From positions 3,490,868 to 3,554,867 of the forward strand of contig NZ_KI421509.1 in NCBI RefSeq assembly GCF_000473225.1: 64,000 bases of DNA, written 5' to 3'. The position numbers and the translations under genes are program-made. Under the pieces are notes generated by a model. The model was not told the origin of the DNA. It made no database searches and worked only from the letters and a program-made list of their open reading frames with translations. This document shows positions 8,826-18,116 of the stretch, piece by piece. The DNA comes from Sedimentitalea nanhaiensis DSM 24252 (lineage in GTDB: Bacteria; Pseudomonadota; Alphaproteobacteria; Rhodobacterales; Rhodobacteraceae). Each line of letters begins with the position of its first letter. The first letter of the stretch is position 1.

Positions 8826-9839
8826 TCAGCCGCCACAGATGCTTTGCAGCAGCACCCAGTCGCGGTCGCTGAGTACGGGGGCGGGGGATTGTCCGGCCAT
8901 CGGGTCGGCTTCGATCAGGGGCAGAACAGATTCGCCGGTGATGTCGCGGGCATAGGCATAAGGCGTCGACGGGACTGCGGTGGCGGCAAAGGCCTGCAAC
9001 AGCGGCGCGTCCGGCAATGGTGCGGCGGGCGCGACAAGCACGGTTTCGCCATAGTTATCGAGGCTTTCGCGGCTTAGCTTGCCGGTCGTGAGCAACTGGA
9101 AGGTCGCAAACGGCCCGCTGGCCCGCAGCAGGGCCGCCAGCGGGTCCGCCCCCTGGGCGCGGGTGCGTTCGGCAAGGATATAGCCCGCGACGACCGCCGG
9201 GTCCTCAAAATCTTCGATCAGGGCCTTGTTGAGCAGTACGATGCCGCCGGGCAGGTGGCGTGCATCAGCAAGCCCGGTGCGCAGAACCACCAGTTTTCGC
9301 ACCTTGGTGCGGCGCGCGAGCCGGGCCAGAACCGGCGCGGTATCGGTGGATGCGCAGGCCCGCCCGGCCACCCGTTCGATGCGCCCCAAAAGGGAAAGGC
9401 CAATGGCCTGGCGCTGGATCTGGGGCACGACATTGACCGCGTGGCGCGTCAGCGCCCCGGGCAGCCACAGCAGCAGGGCGGCGGCGACAACCACGATCAC
9501 GGTCAGGGTGCTGGCCATCCGCAGACGGCCCGGCCGGGGCCTGGCGCGTTCGATGGCCAGGCGCAGCTTTTCGATGGCGGCCACCATGTCGGTTTCGTTC
9601 TCGGCAATCTCAAGCGTCTCGCCGGGATCGCCGTCCGGCGCATAGATCGCGGGCAACGTGCCTGGATTCAGCCGGTCCAGCGCCGCCAGCGACCAATGGG
9701 CCAGAGGGCGGTCGCGCATGTCGGAAATGGTCAGCGTCGCCTCGCCGATCGACAGGACGACTTCGCGGCGCTGTTCTTCGGGACCGGGACGCCAAAGGCC
9801 CGAAGCCTCGAGCCGTTCGTATTCCTTGAGTGCCGTCAT
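8826..9839 (-). CDS. Membrane-anchored protein with degenerate M48-like peptidase motif
   Basis: 337 residues. Residues 1-100 are a cytoplasmic domain (PLAHWSLAALDRLN). One membrane helix follows at about 107-127 (STLTVIVVVAAALLLWLPGAL), then a large outer domain. In the outer domain, GGIVLLNKALIEDFEDPAVV followed by AGYILAERTR parallels the M48 arrangement, where HExxH would fall at the AGYILAE position. All three zinc-site residues are replaced. It may be an inactive peptidase relative. The alignment is by eye. It is likely monocistronic. Confidence 0.6.
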   Translation of the reverse strand: MTALKEYERLEASGLWRPGPEEQRREVVLSIGEATLTISDMRDRPLAHWSLAALDRLNPGTLPAIYAPDGDPGETLEIAENETDMVAAIEKLRLAIERARPRPGRLRMASTLTVIVVVAAALLLWLPGALTRHAVNVVPQIQRQAIGLSLLGRIERVAGRACASTDTAPVLARLARRTKVRKLVVLRTGLADARHLPGGIVLLNKALIEDFEDPAVVAGYILAERTRAQGADPLAALLRASGPFATFQLLTTGKLSRESLDNYGETVLVAPAAPLPDAPLLQAFAATAVPSTPYAYARDITGESVLPLIEADPMAGQSPAPVLSDRDWVLLQSICGG

Positions 9840-9930
9840 GATTTGACTGTACCGCGCCTGTATTTCTGCGCGGGTCTAGCATGGCGGTCAGGCGTGCGGC
9901 AAACCGCTTTGCACCGCTGAGGCCGACGCA

Positions 9931-11556
9931 TCATGCGGTGGCGGCGATCTGGCGCAGCTCGAATTTCTGGATCTTGCCGGTCGAGGTCTTGGGCAGTTCC
10001 TGAAACACCACCCGCTTGGGGGTTTTAAAGCCCGCGAGGGTTTCGCGTGTGAATGCGATCAGATCGGCCTCGGTGGCGCTGGCACCGGGTTTGAGTTCGA
10101 CAAAGGCGCAAGGCACCTCGCCCCATTTTTCATCCGGTTTGGCGACGACGGCGGCCAGCAGCACGTCGGGGTGTCCCATCAGCACGCCTTCGATCTCGAC
10201 CGAGCTGATGTTTTCGCCGCCCGAGATGATGATGTCCTTGGCCCGGTCGGCGATCTGGATATAGCCATCGGCATGCTGCACCGCGATGTCGCCCGTGTGA
10301 AAATAGCCGCCCTTGAACGCTTCGGCGGTGGCCTCGGGGTTTTTCAGATAGCCCTTCATCACGCCATTGCCGCGCATCACGATTTCGCCCTGTGCGACCC
10401 CGTCCATCGGGATTTGGCCCATCTGATCGTCCACCACGGTGATATGTTCCATGAACGGCATGGCCACGCCTTGCCGGGCTTTGATCGCGGCGCGTTCCTT
10501 GCCCTCTAAATGATCCAGATGCGGCCCCCAGGTGCATTCGGTCGCCGGGCCGTATACCTCGGTCAGCCCATAGACCTGGGTGACGTGAAAGCCCATCGGT
10601 TCGATTTTCGCCAGCGTGGCCGGGGCGGGGGGCGCACCGGCGGTAAAGACCTGAACCGTGTGATCAAAGCTGCGGCGTTCGCTGTCGGGCGCGTTGACCA
10701 GCATGTTCAGCACGATGGGTGCGCCGCCGAAATGGGTCGCGCCTTCGTCGGCGATGGCGTCAAAGATCGCCGGAGCGGTGATGTCGCGGCAGCAGACAAT
10801 TGTGCCCCCGACCATGGGCATCATCCACGTATGGCACCAGCCGTTGCAATGAAACAGCGGCACGATGGTCAGATAGCGCGGGCGCAGCACCATGCCCCAG
10901 CTGATCACCTGACCCATCGCGTTCAGATAAGCGCCGCGATGGTGATAAACCACGCCCTTGGGGCGTCCGGTGGTGCCGCTGGTATAGTTCAGCGCAATGC
11001 TTTCCCATTCGTCCTGCGGTAGAATCCAGTCAAAATCGTGAGGTGCATTGCCCAGCACCTGTTCATAGGTGGCGTGGCGACCGCTGGCCGGGTGACCGGC
11101 GGGCATGTCGGGGACTTCGATGATCAGCGGAGCGCGGCCCTCAAGCCGCTTGATTGCGGTCTCGGCCAGTTCGAGGAACTGGCTGTCCACCAGAACGACC
11201 CGGGCGCCGCCGTGTTGCAGAATATAGGCCACCGTGCCCACATCCAGCCGGGTGTTGATCGCATTCAGCACCGCGCCGCAGGCAGGCACACCAAAATGCG
11301 CCTCGGCATGGGCGGGGATGTTGGGCAGAATCGTGGCCACCACATCGCCAGGCTCAACACCCATGCCCGCCAGAGCCGAGGCCAGCCGGGTGCAGCGGTC
11401 GTAATGCTCGGCATAGGTCTTGCGGTGCGCTCCGTAGACCACGGCCATCTCATCGGCAAAGACATGCGCCGCCCGGCGCAGCGCGGACAGCGGCGTCAGC
11501 GGCACATGGTTCGCGGCGGTTTTTTCCAGCCCGGTTTCATCTTGCATCCAGCCCAT
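9931..11556 (-). CDS. Acyl-CoA synthetase (AMP-forming), DmdB-like
   Basis: 541 residues, full length. It activates an acid to its CoA thioester through an acyl-adenylate. The P-loop-like A3 motif is YTSGTTGRPKGV, A5 is QVYGLTEVYGPAT, A7/A8 are YFHTGDIAVQHADGYIQIADRAKDII shortened here to GDIAVQHADG and DRAKDIIISGGE, and the catalytic Lys is in KTSTGKIQK near the end. The N-terminus resembles the roseobacter methylmercaptopropionate-CoA ligase family (DmdB) from memory, but other medium-chain acids are possible, so no symbol is given. It is divergent from the sulfotransferase gene. Confidence 0.92.
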   Translation of the reverse strand: MGWMQDETGLEKTAANHVPLTPLSALRRAAHVFADEMAVVYGAHRKTYAEHYDRCTRLASALAGMGVEPGDVVATILPNIPAHAEAHFGVPACGAVLNAINTRLDVGTVAYILQHGGARVVLVDSQFLELAETAIKRLEGRAPLIIEVPDMPAGHPASGRHATYEQVLGNAPHDFDWILPQDEWESIALNYTSGTTGRPKGVVYHHRGAYLNAMGQVISWGMVLRPRYLTIVPLFHCNGWCHTWMMPMVGGTIVCCRDITAPAIFDAIADEGATHFGGAPIVLNMLVNAPDSERRSFDHTVQVFTAGAPPAPATLAKIEPMGFHVTQVYGLTEVYGPATECTWGPHLDHLEGKERAAIKARQGVAMPFMEHITVVDDQMGQIPMDGVAQGEIVMRGNGVMKGYLKNPEATAEAFKGGYFHTGDIAVQHADGYIQIADRAKDIIISGGENISSVEIEGVLMGHPDVLLAAVVAKPDEKWGEVPCAFVELKPGASATEADLIAFTRETLAGFKTPKRVVFQELPKTSTGKIQKFELRQIAATA

Positions 11557-11668
11557 GTCATCCTCCGCAATGGATTTGGTTTCGGCGTGATACTGCGACG
11601 CGGGCGCGGCAAAGAAAAGCCCGCGTTGAGATCATTGCGATTGGCGTTGATTCCGCTAGCCTGTACCC

Positions 11669-12334
11669 ATGATCCTGAGCACCGGTCGCCGTTTTGTATT
11701 CATTCATATTCCCAAGACCGGTGGAACCTCACTGGCCATGGCGCTAGAGGCGCGGGCGATGAAGGATGACATCCTGCTGGGGGACACGCCCAAGGCGCAC
11801 AGACGGCGGCGGCGATTGAACACCGTCGCCGCGCGGGGCCGGTTGTGGAAACATGCGACGATGGCGGATATTGACGGTCTGGTGCCCGGTCCGGATCTGG
11901 AGGGGCTGTTTGCCTTTACTCTGGTGCGCAATCCCTGGGACCGGGCGGTCAGTTATTACCACTGGTTGCAGGGGCAGAGCTTTGACCATCCGGCGGTGGA
12001 CCTGGCGCGGCGATTGCCGTTTGACGCCTTTGCGACCCATGCGCAGACGCGGGACGGGTTCCGGGCCTGGCCGGCGGCGCGCTATATGCGCCGGGCGGAT
12101 GGGGTCGAACAGTGTAGCGCCTATATCCGGATCGAGCGGTTTGAACGCGATGCCGCGTCTCTGATGGCCCATCTGGGGTTCGATCTGACCCTGCCGCGTC
12201 TGAACGCATCGCAACGGGACCGGGACTATCGGCGGTATTATACGGACGCTGCCGCGGATGCGGTTGCTGACAGCTGCGCCGAGGATATCGCGCGGTTCGG
12301 CTATGGGTTCGGCGCGCTCGACCCGGCGGGCTGA
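11669..12334 (+). CDS. Sulfotransferase-family protein
   Basis: 221 residues. The 5'-phosphosulfate-binding loop of PAPS-dependent sulfotransferases is FIHIPKTGGTSLAMAL at residues about 10-25. The 3'-phosphate-binding motif is TLVRNPWDRAVSYYHW at about residue 85. These enzymes transfer sulfate from PAPS to sugars, lipids or proteins; the acceptor cannot be told. No signal peptide or membrane segment is seen, so it should be cytoplasmic. It may be cotranscribed with the gene at 12418. Confidence 0.88.
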   Translation: MILSTGRRFVFIHIPKTGGTSLAMALEARAMKDDILLGDTPKAHRRRRRLNTVAARGRLWKHATMADIDGLVPGPDLEGLFAFTLVRNPWDRAVSYYHWLQGQSFDHPAVDLARRLPFDAFATHAQTRDGFRAWPAARYMRRADGVEQCSAYIRIERFERDAASLMAHLGFDLTLPRLNASQRDRDYRRYYTDAAADAVADSCAEDIARFGYGFGALDPAG

Positions 12335-12417
12335 TGCCGCTTGGATGGTCCGGGACGCTGTCGGCGGCTCTGGATCCGTGGTATGCTGGCGCAAATTTTC
12401 AGGCGCGGGAGGGTGTC

Positions 12418-13578
12418 ATGGTCGCATCCGGATTGACCCTTTTGCTGGGAACCACCAAGGGTGTTTTCCTGGCTTGCGGTGGACAGGACCGGGGCGGGTG
12501 GGCCGTTGAGGGCCCGTATTGCGACGGCTGGCCGATCAACCATATCATTGGCGACGCCGAAACCGGAACCCTGTGGGCCGGGGGCGGCGGCGAGTGGACT
12601 GGCGCGGGCGTCTGGAAATCGTGCGACGGCGGCGCCAGTTGGCAGAATGTGCGGTTGACCAAGGGCACGACGGATGACTGGGCAGCGAACGATCCCGATT
12701 TTGCGGCACTGATCGGTTGGACCGATCAACCTTTGCCCTTTGGCGACGAGTTCACCCAGATCTGGTCGCTGGCGCAGGCGCATGGCACGCTTTATGCCGG
12801 AACCAAGCCTGCTGGCCTGCTGGCCAGCAGGGACGGCGGCGAGACATGGCACCGGGTGCAGGGGCTGAGCGACCACCCCACGGCGCAGGGCTGGAACCCC
12901 GGCGCGGCGGGGCTGGTGCTGCACACCATCGTCAGCAATCCGGCGGATGCGCAAAAGCTGTGGGTCGGGATTTCGGCGGCGGGGGTGTTTGCGACCGAGG
13001 ACGGGGGCGCGACATGGGAGCGGCGCAACCGGCTGTCCAACGCCGGGGCTTGCGCGGGGCATGACCATCCGGCGGCACCGCGCGACGGAGAAACCGGACA
13101 TTGCGTGCACAACATGATGCGCGCCAATGGGACCGGGGATCTGCTGTATCAACAGAACCACCATGGCGTCTGGCGGTCCGGCGACGGCGGGCGCAGCTGG
13201 GAGGACATCACGCCGGGGTTGCCGTCGACCTTTGGATTTCCGATTCGGGTGCATCCGCGCGATCCGGATACAATCTGGACCCTGCCGCTGAATGGCGACA
13301 GCACCGGGCGCTATCCGCCGGATGCGGCGGCGGCGGTGTGGCGGTCGCGCGACGGCGGGCAAAGCTGGCATGATCTGCGCGCTGGCCTGCCACAGCAAAG
13401 CTGTTTCTTTACGGTGCTGCGCCAGGCGATGGCCGGAGACGCGCGTGACCCGGCGGGGGTCTATTTTGGCACCAACAGCGGGTCGGTGTTTGCCAGCCTG
13501 GATGAGGGCGACACATGGGACGAAATTGTCCGTCACTTGCCGACCATTCTGGCCGTCGAGGCGATGGACCGCGCCTGA
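12418..13578 (+). CDS. BNR-repeat / sialidase-fold beta-propeller protein
   Basis: 386 residues. Repeated Asp-box (BNR) motifs are visible: SCDGGASWQ, SRDGGETWH, TEDGGATWE, SGDGGRSWED, SRDGGQSWHD and LDEGDTWDE. They are spaced 45-80 residues apart as in a multi-bladed propeller. It has no signal peptide and begins MVASGLTLLLGTTKGVFLA, typical of cytoplasmic exo-alpha-sialidase-like proteins of unknown role. The start at 12418 has GGGAGG six nt upstream. Catalytic sialidase residues were not identified. Confidence 0.85.
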   Translation: MVASGLTLLLGTTKGVFLACGGQDRGGWAVEGPYCDGWPINHIIGDAETGTLWAGGGGEWTGAGVWKSCDGGASWQNVRLTKGTTDDWAANDPDFAALIGWTDQPLPFGDEFTQIWSLAQAHGTLYAGTKPAGLLASRDGGETWHRVQGLSDHPTAQGWNPGAAGLVLHTIVSNPADAQKLWVGISAAGVFATEDGGATWERRNRLSNAGACAGHDHPAAPRDGETGHCVHNMMRANGTGDLLYQQNHHGVWRSGDGGRSWEDITPGLPSTFGFPIRVHPRDPDTIWTLPLNGDSTGRYPPDAAAAVWRSRDGGQSWHDLRAGLPQQSCFFTVLRQAMAGDARDPAGVYFGTNSGSVFASLDEGDTWDEIVRHLPTILAVEAMDRA

Positions 13579-13598
13579 ACCCCGCGCCAGAAAGAAAA

Positions 13599-13618
13599 GG
13601 GGCGCATCGCTGCGCCCC
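13599..13618. terminator. Hairpin between convergent genes
   Basis: A perfect 8-bp stem, GGGGCGCA (13599-13606) with TGCGCCCC (13611-13618) around TCGC. It lies between the convergent stops of the propeller gene and the fadB/J-like gene. AAAGAAAAGG on its left gives a U-rich tract on the minus strand, so it should work best for the minus-strand gene. Confidence 0.7.
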
Positions 13619-13644
13619 CGGGTCGATCCTTGGTGCGACCGGGA

Positions 13645-15843
13645 TCAGGCGGCCTGTGCCCTGGCGGCAAAGCGGCCATAGAACGTCTGGTTCTTTTCGG
13701 CCATTTCACGCAGCAGCGCCGGGCATTTAAACCGTTCGCCGAATTTGGCTTCGAGCTGATCGCAGCGTTCGGCCGCATAGGGCGCACCGAGAATATCGAG
13801 CCAGCTGAGCGGGCCACCGGACCAGGGTGCAAAGCCCCAGGCCAGGATCGCGCCCACGTCGGCTTCGCGGATGTCCTCGACCACGCCCTCTTCCAGCGCG
13901 CGCACGGCTTCCAGAACCTGGGCAAACATCAGCCGTTCCTGCACCTCGATCAGGTCGGGCTGCTCTTCGGCCAGCGGGTATTTGTCGTGGATGCCTTTCC
14001 AGTAGCCGAGACGCTTGCCCTTGTCGTCATAGTCGAAGTATCCGGCCTTGGATTTGCGGCCCAGACGGCCCAGATCTTCCATCCAGAACACCAGATCGTC
14101 CGCCTCGGATGCGGGATAGTCATTGCCCATCGCCTCTTTGGTGGCGCGGGTGATCTTGGCGGCAAGATCGATGCTGGTTTCATCGCCAAGCTGGATCGGA
14201 CCCACCGGGAAGCCCAGCTGTTGCGCCGCGTGGTCGATCAGCACCGGCGCGACACCCTCGGTGACCATGCGGGCCGCTTCGTTGCCGTAGGGGATGATGC
14301 AGCGGTTGCAGTAGAAGAACCGCGCGTCGTTGACCACGATCGGCGTCTTGCGGATCTGGCGCACATAATCCAGCGCCTTGGCGACGGCGCGCGGGCCGGT
14401 TTCGCGGCCCTTGATGATCTCGACCAGCAGCATCCGTTCGACGGGCGAGAAGAAGTGGATGCCGATGAACTGCTCGGGGCGTTTGGAGGCCTTGGCCAGC
14501 CCGGTGATCGGCAGGGTCGAGGTGTTGGAGGCAAAGATGCAATCCTCGGGGATGATCGCTTCGACTTTCTGGGTCATCTCGGCCTTGACCTTGGGGTCTT
14601 CGAACACCGCCTCGATGATCAGATCGCAGTCTTTCAACTGGTCGAGATCCGGCGTCGCGGTGATGAGACCCAGCATCGTCTCTTTCTTTTCGGGGGTGAT
14701 CTTTTTACGCGCGATGCCCTTGTCCAGATAGGCTTCGGTATAGGCCTTGCCCTTGTCGGCCGCAGCCTGATCACGGTCGATCAGGATCACCTGCATGCCC
14801 GCCTGCGCGCTGACCAGCGCGATGCCCGCGCCCATCATGCCCGCCCCCAGAACGCCGAGTTTCTTGACCCGCTGATCCGGCACGTCCTTGGGACGGACCG
14901 CACCTTTCTCAAGCGCTTCCTTGTTCACGAACAGCGAGCGGATCATGGCGCTGGAGCTGGGATTCATCAGCACGTTGGTGAACCAGCGCGCCTCGATCTT
15001 GAGCGCGGTGTCAAATGGCACCAGCGCGCCTTCATAGACCGCGCTGAGCAGCGCCTTGGCGGCGGGGAAAGCGCCCTGGGTCTTGCCGTGTACCATAGCG
15101 GTGGCGCCGACAAAGGTCATGAAACCGGCCGGATGATAGGGGGCTCCGCCGGGCATTTTATAACCTTTGGCATCCCACGGCTTGACCAGATCGGCATCCT
15201 TGGCATTCAGCACCCAGTCGCGGGCTGCGGCGACCGGGTCGGCGGTTACCTCATCGATCAGACCGGCGGCCTTGGCCTTGTCAGGTGCGACCAGTTTGCC
15301 TTCGAGCAGGAAGGACGAAGCGCCCATCACGCCCAGCTTGCGCACCAGACGGGTGGTACCGCCGCCGCCGGGAAAGATACCGACCAGGATTTCCGGCAGG
15401 CCGATCTTGGCCTTGGAATTGTCGGCGGCAAAGATGCGGTGGGTCGCCAGCGGCAGTTCGAGGCCAATACCGACTGCGGTGCCGGGCAGGGCGGAGGCAA
15501 TCGGCTTGCCGCCCTTGTTGGTCTTGGGGTCCATGCCGGCGCGCTCGATCTTGCGCAGGACGGTGTGCATCTGCATGACGCCGTCAAACAGCCCCTGTGC
15601 CGGGTTGTCGCCGGCCGCATCGCGCATCGCGCCCAGTTCGTTCAGGTCCATGCCGCCGGCGAAATCCGCCTTGCCGCTGGTGATGACGATGCCCTTGACC
15701 GCATCATCCGCCAGCGCTTGGTCGATCAGGTCGTCCAGCACGCGGAAGGCTTCGGTCTTCATCACGTTCATGGTCAGGCCGGGGCAATCCCAGGTGATGA
15801 TGGCGACGCCGTCGGCGTCTGTCTTCATGGTGAAATCAGTCAT
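13645..15843 (-). CDS. Fatty-acid oxidation multifunctional enzyme (enoyl-CoA hydratase / 3-hydroxyacyl-CoA dehydrogenase)
   Basis: 732 residues, the usual size for FadB/FadJ alpha subunits. The crotonase domain fills residues about 1-190 ([40 protein letters not shown] with catalytic Glu). The NAD-binding domain starts at about 325 with [15 protein letters not shown]. It contains [12 protein letters not shown] and the catalytic-His segment [12 protein letters not shown]. Two C-terminal dehydrogenase domains follow. It catalyses steps 2 and 3 of beta-oxidation with the thiolase encoded 23 bp upstream on the same strand. Confidence 0.93.
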   Translation of the reverse strand: MTDFTMKTDADGVAIITWDCPGLTMNVMKTEAFRVLDDLIDQALADDAVKGIVITSGKADFAGGMDLNELGAMRDAAGDNPAQGLFDGVMQMHTVLRKIERAGMDPKTNKGGKPIASALPGTAVGIGLELPLATHRIFAADNSKAKIGLPEILVGIFPGGGGTTRLVRKLGVMGASSFLLEGKLVAPDKAKAAGLIDEVTADPVAAARDWVLNAKDADLVKPWDAKGYKMPGGAPYHPAGFMTFVGATAMVHGKTQGAFPAAKALLSAVYEGALVPFDTALKIEARWFTNVLMNPSSSAMIRSLFVNKEALEKGAVRPKDVPDQRVKKLGVLGAGMMGAGIALVSAQAGMQVILIDRDQAAADKGKAYTEAYLDKGIARKKITPEKKETMLGLITATPDLDQLKDCDLIIEAVFEDPKVKAEMTQKVEAIIPEDCIFASNTSTLPITGLAKASKRPEQFIGIHFFSPVERMLLVEIIKGRETGPRAVAKALDYVRQIRKTPIVVNDARFFYCNRCIIPYGNEAARMVTEGVAPVLIDHAAQQLGFPVGPIQLGDETSIDLAAKITRATKEAMGNDYPASEADDLVFWMEDLGRLGRKSKAGYFDYDDKGKRLGYWKGIHDKYPLAEEQPDLIEVQERLMFAQVLEAVRALEEGVVEDIREADVGAILAWGFAPWSGGPLSWLDILGAPYAAERCDQLEAKFGERFKCPALLREMAEKNQTFYGRFAARAQAA

Positions 15844-15866
15844 GTGTTATCTCCTGATCCGCTCGT

Positions 15867-17078
15867 TTACACGCGCTCGATGATCGTTGCAGCACCCATG
15901 CCGGATGCGATGCACAGGGTGGCGAGGCCGGTCTGTTTGCCGGTGCGTTCCAACTCGTCCAGCAGCGTGCCGATGATGATGGCTCCGGTGGCGCCCAGCG
16001 GGTGGCCCATGGCGATCGAGCCCCCGTTGACGTTGACCAGTTCGGGATCGACGTCAAACGCCTGCTGAAAACGCAGCACCACGGATGCAAAGGCTTCGTT
16101 GACTTCGAACAGGTCGATGTCGCCAATGGTCATGCCGTTTTCGGCCAGAATTTTCTGTGTCACCGGTACCGGCCCAGTCAGCATGATCGTCGGATCGGTG
16201 CCGATCTTGGCCGTGGCCTTGATGCGGGCACGGGGTTTCAGGCCATGCTTTTCGCCAAATTCCTTGTTGCCGATCAGAACGGCGGCGGCGCCATCGACGA
16301 TGCCCGAACTGTTGCCTGCATGGTGGATGTGGTTGATCCGCTCAAGATGCGGGTATTTCATCAGCGCGATCTTGTCGAAACCGGGCATCTGCTCGCCCAT
16401 CATGGCAAAGCTGGCGTTCAGCGCGCCCAGGGACTGCATGTCGGTCTGCGGGCGCATGTATTCGTCATGGTCCAGGATCGGCAGCCCGTTCTGGTCGCGC
16501 ACGGTGATGACGGATTTCGCAAACCGCTTGTCGTCCCACGCCGCCTTGGCGCGGCGCTGGCTTTCCACCGCCAGGGCATCGGCCTGATCGCGGGTAAAGC
16601 CGTATTCGGTGGCGATGATATCCGCCGAAATGCCCTGGGGCACAAAATAGGTGTCAAAGGCGACGCTGGGATCGACGGCAATGGCGGCACCGTCGCTGCC
16701 CATGGGAACCCGGCCCATCATCTCGACCCCGCCAGCGATATAGGCCTCGCCGGCACCGCCGCGCACCTGATTGGCGGCCAGGTTCACGGCCTCCATGCCA
16801 CTGGCGCAGAAGCGGTTGATGGCCAGGCCGGGAATGGATTCGTCAAGATCCGAGGCCAGAACCGCCGAGCGCGCGAGGCACCCCCCCTGTTCCATAACCT
16901 GGGTCACGTTGCCCCAGATCACGTCTTCGACGGCGTGGCCGTCCAGATTGTTGCGCTCCTTGACCGCATTCAGGGTCTGTGCGCTCAGCCGCAGGCTGGT
17001 CAACTCGTGCAGGCTGCCGTCTTTGCGGCCCTTGCCGCGCGGGGTGCGCAGCGCGTCATAAATATAGGCTTCGGTCAT
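15867..17078 (-). CDS. Acetyl-CoA acyltransferase (3-ketoacyl-CoA thiolase)
   Basis: 403 residues, full length. The acyl-accepting Cys lies in [12 protein letters not shown] at about residue 90. The His motif is [15 protein letters not shown] at about 355, and the second catalytic Cys is in [10 protein letters not shown] near the C-terminus. It releases acetyl-CoA in the last step of beta-oxidation and is the partner (FadA/FadI type) of the downstream multifunctional enzyme. The GST gene ends only 10 bases from its start, so the three probably form one transcript. Confidence 0.94.
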   Translation of the reverse strand: MTEAYIYDALRTPRGKGRKDGSLHELTSLRLSAQTLNAVKERNNLDGHAVEDVIWGNVTQVMEQGGCLARSAVLASDLDESIPGLAINRFCASGMEAVNLAANQVRGGAGEAYIAGGVEMMGRVPMGSDGAAIAVDPSVAFDTYFVPQGISADIIATEYGFTRDQADALAVESQRRAKAAWDDKRFAKSVITVRDQNGLPILDHDEYMRPQTDMQSLGALNASFAMMGEQMPGFDKIALMKYPHLERINHIHHAGNSSGIVDGAAAVLIGNKEFGEKHGLKPRARIKATAKIGTDPTIMLTGPVPVTQKILAENGMTIGDIDLFEVNEAFASVVLRFQQAFDVDPELVNVNGGSIAMGHPLGATGAIIIGTLLDELERTGKQTGLATLCIASGMGAATIIERV

Positions 17079-17088
17079 AGTTGTCTCC

Positions 17089-17724
17089 TCAAGCTCGATC
17101 CGACGGGTTGCCGGGCATCAGGTCATAGGGTGCTTTCCAGCCAGGCTGATCGCTGATGCGGGTCAGCCAGGCGTCGATATGGGGCCAATCCGCGCGGTCA
17201 AAACCGAACGGTTCGGGATAGAACAGGTAACCGCAACAGGCGATGTCGGCGATGGTCAGGCGATCCCCGACCAGCCAGTCCTTGTCGGCCAGTTCATCGT
17301 TCAGGATGGTATAGGCGGCCTTGAGCCGTCCCTGGTTAAACGCGATTACTTCGGCGGGGCGTTTGTCTTCGGGCAAGAAGTTTATCAGGAATCGGGTCAG
17401 GCCCGCCACCGACGACAGTTTGTGATTGTCCCACAGGATCCAGCGCATGATGTCGCGGCGTTCATTGGCGCTGTGACCGCCCATCTTGCTTGAGCGGGTG
17501 CTGATGAAATCCTGAATCGCGCCCGATTGCGACAGGGTCAGATCGCCGTCGACCATGACCGGGACTTCGCCCATCGCGTTGATGGCGCGAAATTCGGGGG
17601 TGCGGGTCTCGCCGTTGAAAAAGTCGACATAGACCGGTTCCCATTCCAGCCCGCTGAGTTGTAGGGTCAGGGCCGCCTTGTAGGCATTGCCGCTTTCGCC
17701 AAAGCAATAAAGCTTGATTGTCAT
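17089..17724 (-). CDS. Glutathione S-transferase family protein
   Basis: 211 residues. The thioredoxin-fold N-domain begins TIKLYCFGESGNAYKAALTL and carries the cis-Pro motif EVPVMVDGDLTLSQSGAI, where glutathione binds. The all-alpha C-domain contains LTIADIACCGYLFY. The start at 17724 has GGAG 9 nt upstream. It opens a minus-strand run with the thiolase and fadB/J-like genes. Substrate unknown. Confidence 0.9.
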   Translation of the reverse strand: MTIKLYCFGESGNAYKAALTLQLSGLEWEPVYVDFFNGETRTPEFRAINAMGEVPVMVDGDLTLSQSGAIQDFISTRSSKMGGHSANERRDIMRWILWDNHKLSSVAGLTRFLINFLPEDKRPAEVIAFNQGRLKAAYTILNDELADKDWLVGDRLTIADIACCGYLFYPEPFGFDRADWPHIDAWLTRISDQPGWKAPYDLMPGNPSDRA

Positions 17725-17853
17725 TGTCCGTTTCTCCCCGAAGTCGCCTGTTGCCACGATGCCGTGCTGGCGCAAGTTGTGAAAATTTTATTAAGAAAAC
17801 AACCTATCCGCGATTTGCCTTTACCTTTTGTTAAGATTAACGCCGCATTTTTT

Positions 17854-17979
17854 TCATGCCACGTCGGCTGGAGAGCCAATGCGGTAAACGGCAATGCCCC
17901 GCCGGACCGAGACATGCCCAAATTCGTGTCGTTCCGGTGGGGCTGCCCATCCGGGGAAGGCCGTCGCCTGGGTATTCAT
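17854..17979 (-). CDS. Candidate 41-residue small protein
   Basis: ATG at 17979 is preceded by AAGGA about 6 nt upstream. The product starts MNTQATAFPGWAAPPERHE and ends RRGIAVYRIGSPADVA, which reads like a folded or recognisable segment, not random translation. It lies in the 390-base gap between the acyl-CoA dehydrogenase and GST genes, same strand as both. I have an impression that similar small proteins exist in related bacteria but cannot verify that. Function unknown. Confidence 0.5.
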   Translation of the reverse strand: MNTQATAFPGWAAPPERHEFGHVSVRRGIAVYRIGSPADVA

Positions 17980-18116
17980 CCGTTTCCTTGATCGCAGCAG
18001 CGTTTTGGTCAGTGCATCCGGCACGCACGGGGCAGGCGAAAGCGCTTTGGCATTTCCAACCCAAATCAAGAAGATGCCCACAGCGGCCCGGCGGAAACCG
18101 GGCCGCCATTGGGCGA
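17980..18116. other. Intergenic stretch between dehydrogenase and small ORF
   Basis: It contains the hairpin at 18083-18106 just past the acyl-CoA dehydrogenase stop, and probably the promoter of the 41-residue ORF. The segment 17725-17853, on the other side of that ORF, is A/T-rich and probably holds the promoter of the GST-thiolase-fadB/J transcript. No other gene seen. Confidence 0.45.
18083..18106 (-). terminator. Hairpin after acyl-CoA dehydrogenase
   Basis: GCGGCCCGG at 18083-18091 pairs perfectly with CCGGGCCGC at 18098-18106 around CGGAAA. It lies 10 bases past the acyl-CoA dehydrogenase stop on the minus strand. No U-tract follows, so termination efficiency is uncertain. Confidence 0.5.

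Noticed and set aside
13630-16068. 812-residue open frame opposite the fadB/J-like gene
   Set aside because: Antisense shadow of a full-length enzyme; no recognisable motif.
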